NCBI GenBank assembly: GCA_020350845.1
Contig: CP070725.1
Location: 1,396,182-1,408,786, forward strand
DNA: 12,605 nt
Source of the DNA: Candidatus Bipolaricaulota bacterium
GTDB lineage: Bacteria > Bipolaricaulota > Bipolaricaulia > UBA7950 > UBA9294
Direction of reading: 5' to 3'
A program made the translations under genes and the position numbers. Every line of letters begins with the position of its first letter. The stretch's first letter is position 1. This document shows positions 1-8,500 of the stretch, piece after piece. The notes beneath the pieces are model-generated. The model saw nothing but the letters and a program-made list of their open reading frames with translations, ran no database searches and was not told where the DNA came from.

Positions 1-1419
1 CCCTACCTCTTCGAGATGGCGAACATCCGCGATCAGTGCTCGTGGGTGCACGGGGGACAGGCGGAAGCAGCGACAGAGAAGTCTCGCGACCTCGTCCGGA
101 TGGCGGTCGCGAGGGCGCGCCTCCTCGAGCCGCTGGGCAGTCGCTCCATCGCCGTCCATCCGGACGCGCTCGTCATCGGGGGCGGCGTCGCCGGCATGAC
201 CGCGGCGCTGAACCTCGCCGAACAGGGATTCCAGACACATCTCGTGGAGAAGTCCGCTCGGCTCGGAGGCACCTTCCGCGACGTGAGGTCCCTACGCGAC
301 GTGCCCGAGCCGGCAGTCTGGCTCGACGAGCTCATCGAACGGACGACGACACACCCGAAGGTGCGGGTGTACTTGACAAGCCGGCTGGCAGCCGTCGAAG
401 GATCGGTCGGCGGATTCCGGACGACGATCGAGGAGGATGGGAAGACGAAGACCGTCGAGCACGGCGCCGCGATCATCGCCATCGGAGCAGGCGAGTCGGA
501 GCCCTCGGAGTATCGATACGGAGAGGACCACCGTGTGCTCACCCAGCGCCAGTTCGAGGCTCGTCTCGACGAGGGAACGGACCTCGGGGAGAGCATCGTG
601 ATGATCCAGTGCGTCGGGAGTCGTGAGCCCGACAGGCCCTACTGCAGCCGTGTTTGCTGCGCACAAGCGATGTAGAATGCACTCCGCTACCTCGAAACCC
701 GTCCCACAGGAGCCGTCACCGTCCTCTACCGCGACATCCGGACGTACGGCCTCGCCGAGGCGGCGTACACGGACGCGCGGCAGGCCAGCGTTCGGTTCAT
801 TCGCTACGAGACGGACGGGAAGCCCGAGGTGAAAGCCTCCGATGACGGTCTGCGCATTCGCGTACGGGACCCTGTCTTGCGGCAGTTCCTCGTCCTCGAG
901 GCCGACGCCCTGGTCCTCGCACCGGCGATTGTCCCCCCGGAGGACGCCGAGGAGATCGCGCAGCGATTCAAGGTTCCGCTCACTGCCGACGGCTTCTTCC
1001 TCGAGGCGCACATGAAGCTGCGCCCGATCGACTTCGCCACGGAGGGAGTCTTCCTCTGCGGCATGGCCCACGCGCCGAAGACCGTTTCGGAGTCGATCGC
1101 TCAGGCGATGGGGGCGGCCGCACGCGCAGCGACGCTCCTCTCCAAGGAGGAATTGGAGCTCGAAGCCACGATCAGTGAGGTCGTCGATGCCAACTGCGAC
1201 GGGTGTGCGTATTGCATCGCCCCCTGCCCGTACGATGCTCTCGTCCTGATCGAGTACATGTACGGTGGGGAGATCAAGAGAACGGTCCAACGAAATCCCG
1301 CACTCTGCAAGGGCTGCGGCGTCTGCATGGCGACCTGCCCGAAACAGGGGATCTTCGTACGCAGCTACCGGCCGGAGCAGCTCGCCGCGATGGTCGACGC
1401 GGCGCTGGGGGTCGCCTGA
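1..1419 (+). pseudogene. hdrA: HdrA, C-terminal part, interrupted by an in-frame TAG
   Basis: Heterodisulfide reductase subunit A, the FAD and iron-sulfur subunit that bifurcates electrons in Hdr complexes. The reading frame is open from base 1, so the N-terminus lies upstream. The visible part lines up with residues 537-1001 of the second HdrA in this window. It has an FAD-binding GGGVAG loop (codons 60-65 from base 1), the HdrA block QCVGSR...PYCSRVCC, and two C-terminal [4Fe-4S] motifs (Cys codons 399/402/405/409 and 436/439/442/446). One TAG at 673-675 interrupts the frame, and homology resumes in the same frame directly after it, through the normal TGA at 1417-1419. If the TAG stops translation, the product lacks the rest of the FAD region and both ferredoxin clusters. 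The first in-frame restart is GTG at 829, which is not convincing. No other disruption is seen, so this may be a recent nonsense mutation, a sequence error or read-through. The family call is firm; functional status is open. Confidence 0.9.
673..675 (+). other. In-frame amber codon in hdrA
   Basis: TAG occupies the position that is Lys762 (AAG, 7880-7882) in the paralogous HdrA of this window: AQAM-stop-NAL here against SAAVKNAL there. A single A-to-T change explains it. TAG also ends four other genes in this window (68-residue protein, hdrC, flxA and the ferritin-like gene), so TAG is an ordinary stop in this genome. Confidence 0.9.
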
Positions 1420-1422
1420 GCG

Positions 1423-1851
1423 ATGAGTGAAGCGAACGGATTCGAGCCGAAGATCATCGCCTTCTGCTGCAACTGGTGCTCGTACGCAGGGGCCGACCTC
1501 GCCGGCACGTCGCGCCTGCAGTATCCCCCCAACGTTCGCATTGTCCGCGTGATGTGCAGCGGAATGGTCCATCCGAACCTGATCATCGACACGCTGACCA
1601 AGGGCGCCGACGGGGTGATCCTCTGTGGCTGCCATCCCGGGGACTGCCACTACCTCGACGGGAATCTCACGGCGCAGAAGCGGGCCGAGGCCATCGACTT
1701 GATGCTCGAGGACTTCGGCCTCGAGCCGGAGCGCTTCCGGCTGGAGTGGATCTCGGCGTCCGAGGGACCGCGCTTCGCTCAGGTCATGACGGAGATGGTC
1801 GAGTCGATCAAGGGGATCGGCCCGAGCCCGTATGTGCGTAGGAGCGACTGA
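1423..1851 (+). CDS. mvhD: MvhD, [2Fe-2S] electron-transfer subunit of hydrogenase/Hdr
   Basis: A 142-residue protein of the MvhD/FlpD family, which carries electrons from the hydrogenase small subunit to the HdrA flavin. Its length is normal for the family. Family signatures are clear: FCCNWCSYAGADLAG (Cys15, 16, 19), CSG (Cys45) and CGCHPGDCHY (Cys68, 70, 75). These cysteines hold the [2Fe-2S] cluster. The ATG lies four bases after the hdrA stop with no strong Shine-Dalgarno, which suggests translational coupling. The gene sits between hdrA and the hydrogenase structural genes, where an adaptor between the two is expected. It is closely related to the second copy at 8599-9042, but Cys16 and Cys68 are absent from that copy. 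Confidence 0.95.
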   Translation: MSEANGFEPKIIAFCCNWCSYAGADLAGTSRLQYPPNVRIVRVMCSGMVHPNLIIDTLTKGADGVILCGCHPGDCHYLDGNLTAQKRAEAIDLMLEDFGLEPERFRLEWISASEGPRFAQVMTEMVESIKGIGPSPYVRRSD

Positions 1852-2057
1852 TGAAGCTCGAGGCGCTGTGGGTCGACGGAGACAAGTACATGTGGGATGG
1901 AGACGAGCCCGCAAGCCGGGAAGAAGCGGAGGCTCGGGCCGCGGTCTACGCCGCAGAAGGGTTCGAGACCCAGATCGTGGGAAGCGACGGGGGCTGTCGC
2001 GTCTACACGCGTCGCGTGGTCACCGAGATCGAACTGGAGGACGCGGCCCCCGTCTAG
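1851..2057 (+). CDS. Small operon-embedded protein of unknown function
   Basis: A 68-residue acidic protein that I do not recognise. Its ATG overlaps the mvhD stop (TGATG at 1849-1853), and mvhG follows 36 bases after its TAG, so it should be co-translated with the hydrogenase. The sequence suggests a compact fold: an N-terminal strand (KLEALWVDG), an Ala/Glu-rich helix around residues 22-36 (REEAEARAAVYAAEG), then two strands (TQIVGS and CRVYTRRVV). It has one cysteine (about residue 49), no metal-binding motif, no signal peptide and no membrane segment. The codon pattern resembles its neighbours. The overlap and the folded-looking sequence make it a real gene rather than a chance frame. A role in assembly or stability of the hydrogenase is only a guess from position. 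Confidence 0.75.
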   Translation: MKLEALWVDGDKYMWDGDEPASREEAEARAAVYAAEGFETQIVGSDGGCRVYTRRVVTEIELEDAAPV

Positions 2058-2080
2058 CGGGCCACCAACGTCCGGAGGAA

Positions 2081-2087
2081 GAGGAGG
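2081..2087 (+). promoter_or_regulatory. Ribosome binding site of mvhG
   Basis: GAGGAGG six bases before the ATG at 2094 supports that start. The preceding 23 bases after the upstream TAG show no other structure. Confidence 0.75.
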
Positions 2088-2093
2088 CAAGGA

Positions 2094-3044
2094 ATGGCAG
2101 TTCGGGTCGCGGAGGAGTGGCTCACCATCTGCGGCGGCTGCGAGGTCTCGATCCTCGACATCGGTGAGCCGCTGATCGACGTCCTCGCCCTTCTCGAATT
2201 CGTCCACATGCCGGTCCTCATGGACCACAAGTACTACGGCCAGACGGGCGAAGGAACCGTGCTCGAGATCCCCGAGGCCGACGTCGGCATGATCTCGGGC
2301 GGGGTCCGGAACGAGAAGGAGAAGCACGTCACCGAGGCGATGCGTGCACAGTGTGAAACACTGATCGCGCTCGGATCCTGCGCGTGCTTCGGTGGGATCC
2401 CGGCGATGGCGAACATGTACTCCCTCGACGATCTCTACAGCAAAGTGTATCGCGAGTCGCCGACAACGGAGCCGGCGGAGGTCCCTTCAGGGACTGTCCC
2501 CTCCCTCCTTGATCGCGTCTACGCGATCGACGAGGTCGTGCCTGTCGACCTCTACATCCCGGGGTGTCCGATGAACCCGGGAATGATCGCCGAGGCGTTG
2601 ACGTCTCTGATCGACGAGACACCGTTCGAACTGGCGGAGCGGAGCGTGTGCGACGAGTGCCCGGTGAAGCGAGAGAGGAAGTCGGGCGAGCCGATCGAGC
2701 GTCCGCTCCAGGACGCGCAGTTCGATCTTGATGGACCGTTGGAGAACATGCGTTGCCTGATGGAGCAGGGGATCCTGTGCCTCGGCCCGGTGACACGCGC
2801 GGGATGTGCTCGGACCAGAGAGGCGGGGGCGCCGAAGGTGCCGCGCTGTATCCAGGGCTACATGCCCTGCCGCGGCTGCTTCGGACCGATTCGGATGGAC
2901 GCCAATCCGCTCGTCGACATGATGGGCGCACTGTCCTCGAACGGACTCGACGTCAGGCAAGTCCTCGACCGGCGTGCGACCTTCAATCGGTACATCGGAG
3001 CCCGGAATCGGCTCCGTCCGCTTCCGTCGCGGCCGGCGCGGTGA
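2094..3044 (+). CDS. mvhG: MvhG, [NiFe]-hydrogenase small subunit
   Basis: The iron-sulfur subunit of an F420-non-reducing (Mvh, group 3c) [NiFe]-hydrogenase; it conducts electrons between the NiFe centre in MvhA and MvhD. At 316 residues it has normal length. The proximal cluster ligands are visible as CGGCE (Cys13, Cys16), GSCACFGG (Cys96, with Cys98 nearby) and PGCPMNP (Cys158). Further cysteines for the medial and distal [4Fe-4S] clusters follow: CDECP (Cys186, 189), the GPVTRAGC block and the MPCRGCFGP block near residues 255-262. There is no twin-arginine signal, so the enzyme is cytoplasmic, as expected for an Hdr-linked hydrogenase. A strong Shine-Dalgarno fixes the start. The large subunit follows after an 11-base gap. 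Confidence in the family is very high. Confidence 0.96.
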   Translation: MAVRVAEEWLTICGGCEVSILDIGEPLIDVLALLEFVHMPVLMDHKYYGQTGEGTVLEIPEADVGMISGGVRNEKEKHVTEAMRAQCETLIALGSCACFGGIPAMANMYSLDDLYSKVYRESPTTEPAEVPSGTVPSLLDRVYAIDEVVPVDLYIPGCPMNPGMIAEALTSLIDETPFELAERSVCDECPVKRERKSGEPIERPLQDAQFDLDGPLENMRCLMEQGILCLGPVTRAGCARTREAGAPKVPRCIQGYMPCRGCFGPIRMDANPLVDMMGALSSNGLDVRQVLDRRATFNRYIGARNRLRPLPSRPAR

Positions 3045-3050
3045 GGAGGA
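3043..3050 (+). promoter_or_regulatory. Ribosome binding site of mvhA, fixes its start
   Basis: GAGGAGGA overlaps the mvhG stop codon and lies about six bases before ATG 3056. The frame stays open upstream to 2753, but that stretch lies inside mvhG and has no family similarity, so 3056 is the start. Confidence 0.8.
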
Positions 3051-3055
3051 CGAAG

Positions 3056-4543
3056 ATGGCGAAGACGATCACCATCGCACCCGTCACACGGATCGAGGGT
3101 CACGCGAAGGTGACGATCAACCTCGACGACGCAGGAAACGTCGCCGACACCTACGTCAACGTCGTCGAGCTTCGCGGATTCGAGAAGTTCTGTGTCGGAC
3201 GTCCGGTCGAGGAGCTCCCGAGGATCGTGACGAGCATCTGCGGTGTCTGTCCGTGGTCTCATCACTTGGCCTCAGCCAAAGCGAACGATGCCATCTTCGG
3301 TGTCGAGCCCCCGCCGACAGGGCGGAAGCTGCGTGAGCTGTGCAACGCGGTCGCCTTCACAGAGGAGCACATCCTGCACTTCTTCTTCCTCGCCGGGCCG
3401 GACTACGTGATGGGGCCGGACGCCGACTACTCCATCAGGAACGTTCTCGGGATTCTGCAGGCAGATCGTGAACTGGGCCGCAGGGTGGTCCGCGCACGGC
3501 ACCTCGGCTCGCGGATGCTGGGAATCCTCTCGGGGAAGTCGATCCACCCCGTGACCGCAGTCCCCGGCGGATTCAGCAAGCCCCTTGCCGAGCGTGACCG
3601 CGACCGTCTCGCGTCGATGGCCCAGGAGGTCCTCGACTTCGCGAAGTTCGCGATCGGATACGCGAAGGAGGAAATCTTCCCGAACTACGCGGAGGAGATC
3701 AGGGACCTGGGCACGATCGAGACAGGGTTCCTGGGCACCGTGGCCGAGGATGGGAGCCTCGACCTCTACGACGGGAGGCTGCGGCTGATGAAGCCGGACG
3801 GGACAGCCGAGGACTTCGCCTACGATCAGTACGACGATGTGATCGTCGAGCATGTAGAACCGTGGTCGTACCTCAAGTTCCCCTATATCAGGGCGTGGGG
3901 CGAGTTCTCGATGGACATCGACCGGCCGGTCGGCATCTACCGCACCAACACGCTCGCCAGGCTGAACGTGGCCGACAGGATCTCGACACCGCTCGCGCAG
4001 GCCGAGCTCGAGGCCTATCGCAAGGCGTTCGGCCGACCGGTGCAGCAGACACTCCGGTACAACCACGCACGATTGATCGAGCTCCTCTACAACGCCGAAC
4101 TCGCCGTGCAGCTCCTTGAAGATCCGGCGATCACCGGTCGGGACACGCGAGTGCCGGTGACTCCACGGGCGGCGCGCGGCGTGGGCTGCGTCGAGGCGCC
4201 CCGTGGGACCCTGATCCACGACTATCAGACGGACGACGAAGGAATGGTGACCGATGTCAACTTGATCGTCGGAACAACACACAACAACGCCCCGATCAAC
4301 ATGTCGGTGAACCAGGCGGCGAAGCGCCTGATCTCGGCCGGTGTCTACGACGAGACGATCCTCAACAAGATTGAGATGGCGATCCGCGCCTACGACCCGT
4401 GCCTGTCGTGCGCGACGCACAACCTCGACGGGACGATCGCCCTCACCGTGAAGATCGTCGCACGGGACGGAGGGACGATCGCGAACCTGAGCAACGTCGG
4501 CCCGTTGCGAGAGAGGAATGAGGAGGAGGCGAGGCCACGATGA
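3056..4543 (+). CDS. mvhA: MvhA, [NiFe]-hydrogenase large (catalytic) subunit
   Basis: The catalytic subunit that reversibly splits H2 at the NiFe(CN)2CO centre. It has 495 residues. The four metal-binding cysteines are in place: CGVC (Cys62, Cys65) followed by the HH of CPWSHH, and DPCLSCATH (Cys449, Cys452, His455). The conserved PRG motif whose arginine covers the active site is present (Pro382-Arg383), as is the N-terminal PVTRIEGHAK start. The motif set and the neighbours place it in the Hdr-linked, Mvh-type group 3c. Forty residues follow His455; maturation normally cuts after this histidine, so they are the expected peptide removed by the protease encoded next. The gene overlaps that protease gene by four bases (ATGA). 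One small oddity is Ser60 two residues before Cys62, where most [NiFe] families have Arg. Confidence 0.97.
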   Translation: MAKTITIAPVTRIEGHAKVTINLDDAGNVADTYVNVVELRGFEKFCVGRPVEELPRIVTSICGVCPWSHHLASAKANDAIFGVEPPPTGRKLRELCNAVAFTEEHILHFFFLAGPDYVMGPDADYSIRNVLGILQADRELGRRVVRARHLGSRMLGILSGKSIHPVTAVPGGFSKPLAERDRDRLASMAQEVLDFAKFAIGYAKEEIFPNYAEEIRDLGTIETGFLGTVAEDGSLDLYDGRLRLMKPDGTAEDFAYDQYDDVIVEHVEPWSYLKFPYIRAWGEFSMDIDRPVGIYRTNTLARLNVADRISTPLAQAELEAYRKAFGRPVQQTLRYNHARLIELLYNAELAVQLLEDPAITGRDTRVPVTPRAARGVGCVEAPRGTLIHDYQTDDEGMVTDVNLIVGTTHNNAPINMSVNQAAKRLISAGVYDETILNKIEMAIRAYDPCLSCATHNLDGTIALTVKIVARDGGTIANLSNVGPLRERNEEEARPR

Positions 4544-5067
4544 TCGCGGAGCGCGACGCTGAGATCCTTCCCGATCACTGCGCGGCGGAGGTCGTCGTCC
4601 TCTGCTGCGGGAACGTGCTCCTCGGGGACGACGGGTTCGGACCCGCGGTTGCCGCCGCACTCCATGCCTCGAGCAGGATCCCCGAGCGGGCGGCCGTCGT
4701 CGACGCGGGAACCGCCGTGCGCGAGCTCCTGTTCGACATCCTGGTCTGCGATCGCCGGCCGCGGCAGCTTGTCCTCGTGGACGCCGTCGATGTCGGGCGG
4801 GACCCCGGGGAGGTCTTCGAGCTCGAACTCGACCGATTCCCGAAGGTCAATGTCGCCACGCTCTCCCTCCATCAGGCGCCGACGACCCATCTTCTCCGCG
4901 AGATCCGCGACGAGACGGGCGTCGAAGTGACGGCGATCGTCTGTCAGATCGCTCAACGTACGGAAGAGGTCGAGGACAGGCTGTCACCCGCGGTCTTGCG
5001 AGCCGTGGCGGCGGCGGCGGATCTCATTCGGCGCCGGTTCCTGGACGACGAGAGCGCAAAGGAGTGA
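4540..5067 (+). CDS. [NiFe]-hydrogenase maturation endopeptidase (HyaD/HybD/HycI family)
   Basis: A 175-residue member of the family that removes the C-terminal tail of the large subunit after nickel insertion. The family motif GNVLLGDDGFG lies at residues 24-34. By alignment with E. coli HybD, the three nickel ligands are Asp31 (Glu16 in HybD), Asp81 (in LVDAVD) and His111 (in SLHQ). The typical VVDAGTAVRELL block lies between the first two. The start ATG overlaps the mvhA stop, with an AGGAGG repeat about 10 bases upstream. Position directly after the large subunit supports MvhA as its substrate. No other hydrogenase maturation genes (hypABCDEF) are in the window, so they must be elsewhere. 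The first 15 residues are not part of the family core and could be trimmed if a later start were used. Confidence 0.94.
   Translation: MIAERDAEILPDHCAAEVVVLCCGNVLLGDDGFGPAVAAALHASSRIPERAAVVDAGTAVRELLFDILVCDRRPRQLVLVDAVDVGRDPGEVFELELDRFPKVNVATLSLHQAPTTHLLREIRDETGVEVTAIVCQIAQRTEEVEDRLSPAVLRAVAAAADLIRRRFLDDESAKE
5058..5064 (+). promoter_or_regulatory. Ribosome binding site of hdrC, decides its start
   Basis: AAAGGAG lies eight bases before ATG 5073. The alternative GTG at 5064 overlaps this site, so ATG 5073 is preferred. Confidence 0.75.
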
Positions 5068-5072
5068 GTGAG

Positions 5073-5567
5073 ATGGCTGAGATCGGCGATGTGCTGGACG
5101 TCGCGAAGCTCGATCCTTCGTTCTGCGACGAGGTCGCTGCGCAGCCCGGCGGTGAGCACGTCCGCCGCTGTTACGCATGCGGCACGTGTGTCGCGGGCTG
5201 CCCGGTGAGTGAGGTCTCTTCCGAGTTCAGTCCGCGGCGGGTCATCCGCCAGATCCTGTTCGGAATGCGCGAGGAGGTCCTCTCGTCGCCCGCGATCTGG
5301 ACCTGCCTTGTCTGCTATCGCTGTCACGTCCACTGCCCTCAAGGCGTCAACTTCCCGGACATCATGCGTGCCGTGCGCTATCTCGCGATCCGCGGGGAGT
5401 ACGCTCCCCCGGACGCCGCCGAGCGATTGGCCGAGATCGATCTGGCGGCGCAGAAGGAGCGCGTAGAGCTCATCCACTCCCAACTCTCGGAGGCATTCGC
5501 CGAGTTCGCGGAGCGACGTGCATCGAGCGCAAAAGGTGCGGCCGACGACGAGGAGGAAAGCGCGTAG
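5073..5567 (+). CDS. hdrC: HdrC, heterodisulfide reductase subunit C
   Basis: The small ferredoxin-like subunit that links the HdrA flavin to the catalytic HdrB. It has 164 residues, close to the usual size. Two [4Fe-4S] motifs are evident: CYACGTCVAGCP (Cys33, 36, 39, 43) and CLVCYRCHVHCP (Cys78, 81, 84, 88). Between them lies the helix PRRVIRQILFGM, typical of HdrC. There is no membrane segment, so this is the soluble HdrC and not a membrane-bound HdrE/DsrM-type protein. The C-terminus is charged and probably disordered (DDEEES). Its usual partner gene hdrB is not adjacent; hdrA follows instead after 29 bases. It may pair with an HdrB encoded upstream of the window or use another partner. 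Confidence 0.93.
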   Translation: MAEIGDVLDVAKLDPSFCDEVAAQPGGEHVRRCYACGTCVAGCPVSEVSSEFSPRRVIRQILFGMREEVLSSPAIWTCLVCYRCHVHCPQGVNFPDIMRAVRYLAIRGEYAPPDAAERLAEIDLAAQKERVELIHSQLSEAFAEFAERRASSAKGAADDEEESA

Positions 5568-5585
5568 GGATCAGCGAGAGGGTTT

Positions 5586-5590
5586 GGAGG
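5586..5590 (+). promoter_or_regulatory. Ribosome binding site of hdrA (second copy), supports GTG start
   Basis: GGAGG is six bases before GTG 5597. The predicted N-terminus then runs straight into the FAD-binding VMVIGGGIAG, so little sequence could be missing. Confidence 0.75.
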
Positions 5591-5596
5591 CCACGG

Positions 5597-8500
5597 GTGA
5601 AGCACAAGCGGGTGATGGTGATCGGAGGCGGGATCGCCGGTGTCCAGGCAGCGCTCGACCTCGCCGCGATGTCCGTCGAGGCAATCCTCGTCGAGAGCGG
5701 CCCGAGCATCGGCGGTAGGATGGCCCAGCTCGACAAGACGTTCCCGACAAACGATTGCGCGATGTGCATCCTCTCGCCGAAGCTTGTCGCCGCGGGGGAT
5801 CATCCGCTCATCACGATCCATACCACGTCGGAGGTCACCGCGATCGACGGCGAGGCTCCCGCGTTTCGCGTCAAGGTGATCGAACGACCGCGCTACGTCG
5901 ACGTGGAGCGCTGCACGGCCTGTGGCAGGTGCAGCGTGGAGTGTCCGGTGTCGATCCCCGACCCCTACAACGAGGATCTGGTGAAGACGAAGTGCATCAG
6001 GGTCCCGTTCCCGCAAGCCGTCCCGTCGGCCGCGGTCATCGACCCTTCCCGATGCCTTCGCCTCACACGCGGGACGTGCGGCCTCTGCGAGCAGGTCTGT
6101 GAGCCCGGCGCCGTGAACTACGGGCAAACCGCCACCGAGCACGAGATCGACGTCGGAGGCGTGATCCTTGCGACCGGCTACGCGGTGTTCGACGCGGTCG
6201 AGAGGAGCGAGTACGGCTACCGTGCCTTCCCCAATGTCGTGACGAGTCTCGAGTTCGAGCGGTTGCTGTCCGCCAGCGGACCGACCGAAGGACACATCGT
6301 CCGTCCGTCGGACGGTCGCCCACCGAGGAAGATCGCGTTCCTGCAGTGCGTCGGGTCACGCGACACTCATGCCGGGAACGACTACTGCTCGTCGATCTGC
6401 TGTATGCAGGCCGCCAAGGATGCGATCATCGTCGGCGAGCATCTGGACGACGTCGAGTCGACCGTCTTCCACATGGATCTCCGCGCATATGGGAAGGGAT
6501 TCGACCGGTTCATCGACCGCGCCGAATCCGTCGGCAGGACTCGTTTCGTGAGGGCCCGTGTTTCGTCCGTCGAGGCCGACGCACGGACCGACGCCGTCGT
6601 CCTCCAATACACCTCTGAGCGCGGGTCCGTCGAGCACGAGGTCTTCGATCTCGCCGTGCTCTCCGTCGGCCTTGTCGTGGACCCCGAGGGACGCCGCGCC
6701 CTCAATGATCTCGGTCTACCGGTCGGCGAGCACGGATTCGTGCCCGTCGAGCCTTTCGAGCCCGTGCGGACGCCTCGCCCCGGACTCTTCGTGTGCGGAG
6801 TTGCCTCGGGACCGAAGGACATTCCGGAGTCGGTCGTCGAGGCGAGTGCAGCCGCGGCCGAGGCGGCGTGCGCGGTTCGCTCCTCCCCACCCGCTCAGTT
6901 CTCCGTCGAGCATCCTCCCGAGAGGGACATCCGCGGCGAACCGCCGCGGGTGGGCGTCTTCGTCTGCAACTGCGGGATCAACATCGGCGCAACCATCGAT
7001 GTCCCGTCCCTCGTCGACTACGCACGCAGCTTCCCGGCTGTGGATCATGCGGAGGGCTTCCTCTTCACCTGCTCACGAGACGCACAGTCGGCGATCACAG
7101 AGGCGATCCGGGAGAAGGAGCTCAACCGCGTCGTCGTTGCCGCTTGTACTCCGCGCACGCACGAGTCGCTGTTCATGAACACCCTCCGCTCCAGCGGGCT
7201 GAATCCCTACTTGTTCGAGTTCGTCAACATCCGCGAGCAGTGTTCGTGGGTCCATCGGGAGTACCCGGAGGAGGCGACGGCAAAGGCCAAGGACCTGCTG
7301 GCAATGGCGATCGACAAGGCAGCCCTCCTGCAACCACTGTCGACCACGCGAACCCGTGTGGAGAAATCAGCCCTCGTCGTCGGCGGGGGAGCCGCCGGGA
7401 TGACGGCCGCGCTTACTCTTGCCGCGCAGGGCTTCCCGGTGCACCTCGTCGAGAAGGAAGGCGAGCTTGGGGGAAACCTCCGGCATCTCCGCACGATGCT
7501 CGATGGAGGCGACCCCGATGTGCTGCTCGAGTCGTTGCGCGAGCGGGTCCGAGACGAAGAGCGGATCACCGTGCATCTCGGTGCGACCGTCGAGGACGTC
7601 GTCGGATACGTCGGGAACTTCGAGACGCGGCTGGCCGGAGTGCCGAACCCAATCCGTCACGGTGTGGCCATCCTTGCGACCGGGGCGACCGCCGTCGAGC
7701 CCACGAGCCATCGGTTCGGTACAACGGATCGTGTCATGACCCTCCGCTCGTTCGAGAACCGTCTCGCAGCGGGCGACGTAGGAATCCGGAGGGCGAGGTC
7801 GATCGTCATGGTCCAGTGCGTCGAGTCACGCGTCGAGGACCGCCCCTACTGCAGCCGCATCTGCTGTTCCGCAGCGGTGAAGAACGCGCTCCGATTCAAG
7901 GAGGTCAACCCCAAGGCTTCCGTATACGTTCTCTACCGCGACATGCGCACCTACGGCCTGAGAGAGTCCTGGTACCGTGAGGCCAGACGGGCGGGCGTCC
8001 TCTTCACAAGATATGACGTCGACTGCCCGCCAAGGGTCTCCGTCTCCGCCGGTGGCTTGCGAGTCGAAGTCGACGACGCCGTCCTTGGCCGTCGACTCGT
8101 CCTCCACCCGGACGCCGTCGTCCTTGCATCGGGTATCGCCGCCAACCCCGACAACAAGGGGCTCTCACAGGTGTTCAAGGTGCCCCTTGGCCCCGACGGC
8201 TTCTTCCTCGAGGCACACATCAAGCTTCGCCCCGTCGACTTCGCGACAGACGGGGTCTTCGTCTGCGGACTGGCGCACTACCCGAAGGACCTCTCGGAAG
8301 CCATCGCCCAGGCGAAGGCCGCCGCAGGACGCGCGGCAACCGTCCTCGCGAACGACACCCTCGAGACCGAAGCGAAGATCGCCGAGGTTCGCGGCTCGCA
8401 GTGCAGCGGCTGTGGAGTCTGCGTCGAGGTCTGCGCCTATCACGCGATCGAACTCGACGAGGAGACAGGACACGCGGTCGTGAAGGAAGCCCTCTGCAAG

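Noticed and set aside
673..675. Pyrrolysine insertion at TAG as the favoured explanation
   Set aside because: TAG is used as a normal stop in several genes here, no pyl genes are visible, and HdrA is not an established pyrrolysine protein. A mutation or sequence error is simpler.
829..1419. Separate gene starting at GTG 829
   Set aside because: It is the in-frame continuation of hdrA after the TAG; similarity to the paralog begins directly after the TAG, 150 bases before this GTG, so it is not an independent gene.
292..1914. Long open frame on the minus strand (540 codons)
   Set aside because: It lies antisense to hdrA, mvhD and the 68-residue gene, shows no recognisable motif, and is typical of GC-rich antisense frames.
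2753..3055. Upstream in-frame extension of mvhA
   Set aside because: The extension overlaps mvhG in another frame and is not hydrogenase-like; ATG 3056 has a good Shine-Dalgarno and gives the standard N-terminus.
3272..4660. Long open frame on the minus strand (462 codons)
   Set aside because: It mirrors mvhA, whose metal motifs are certain; the antisense product is Arg/Asp/Val-rich and without family features.
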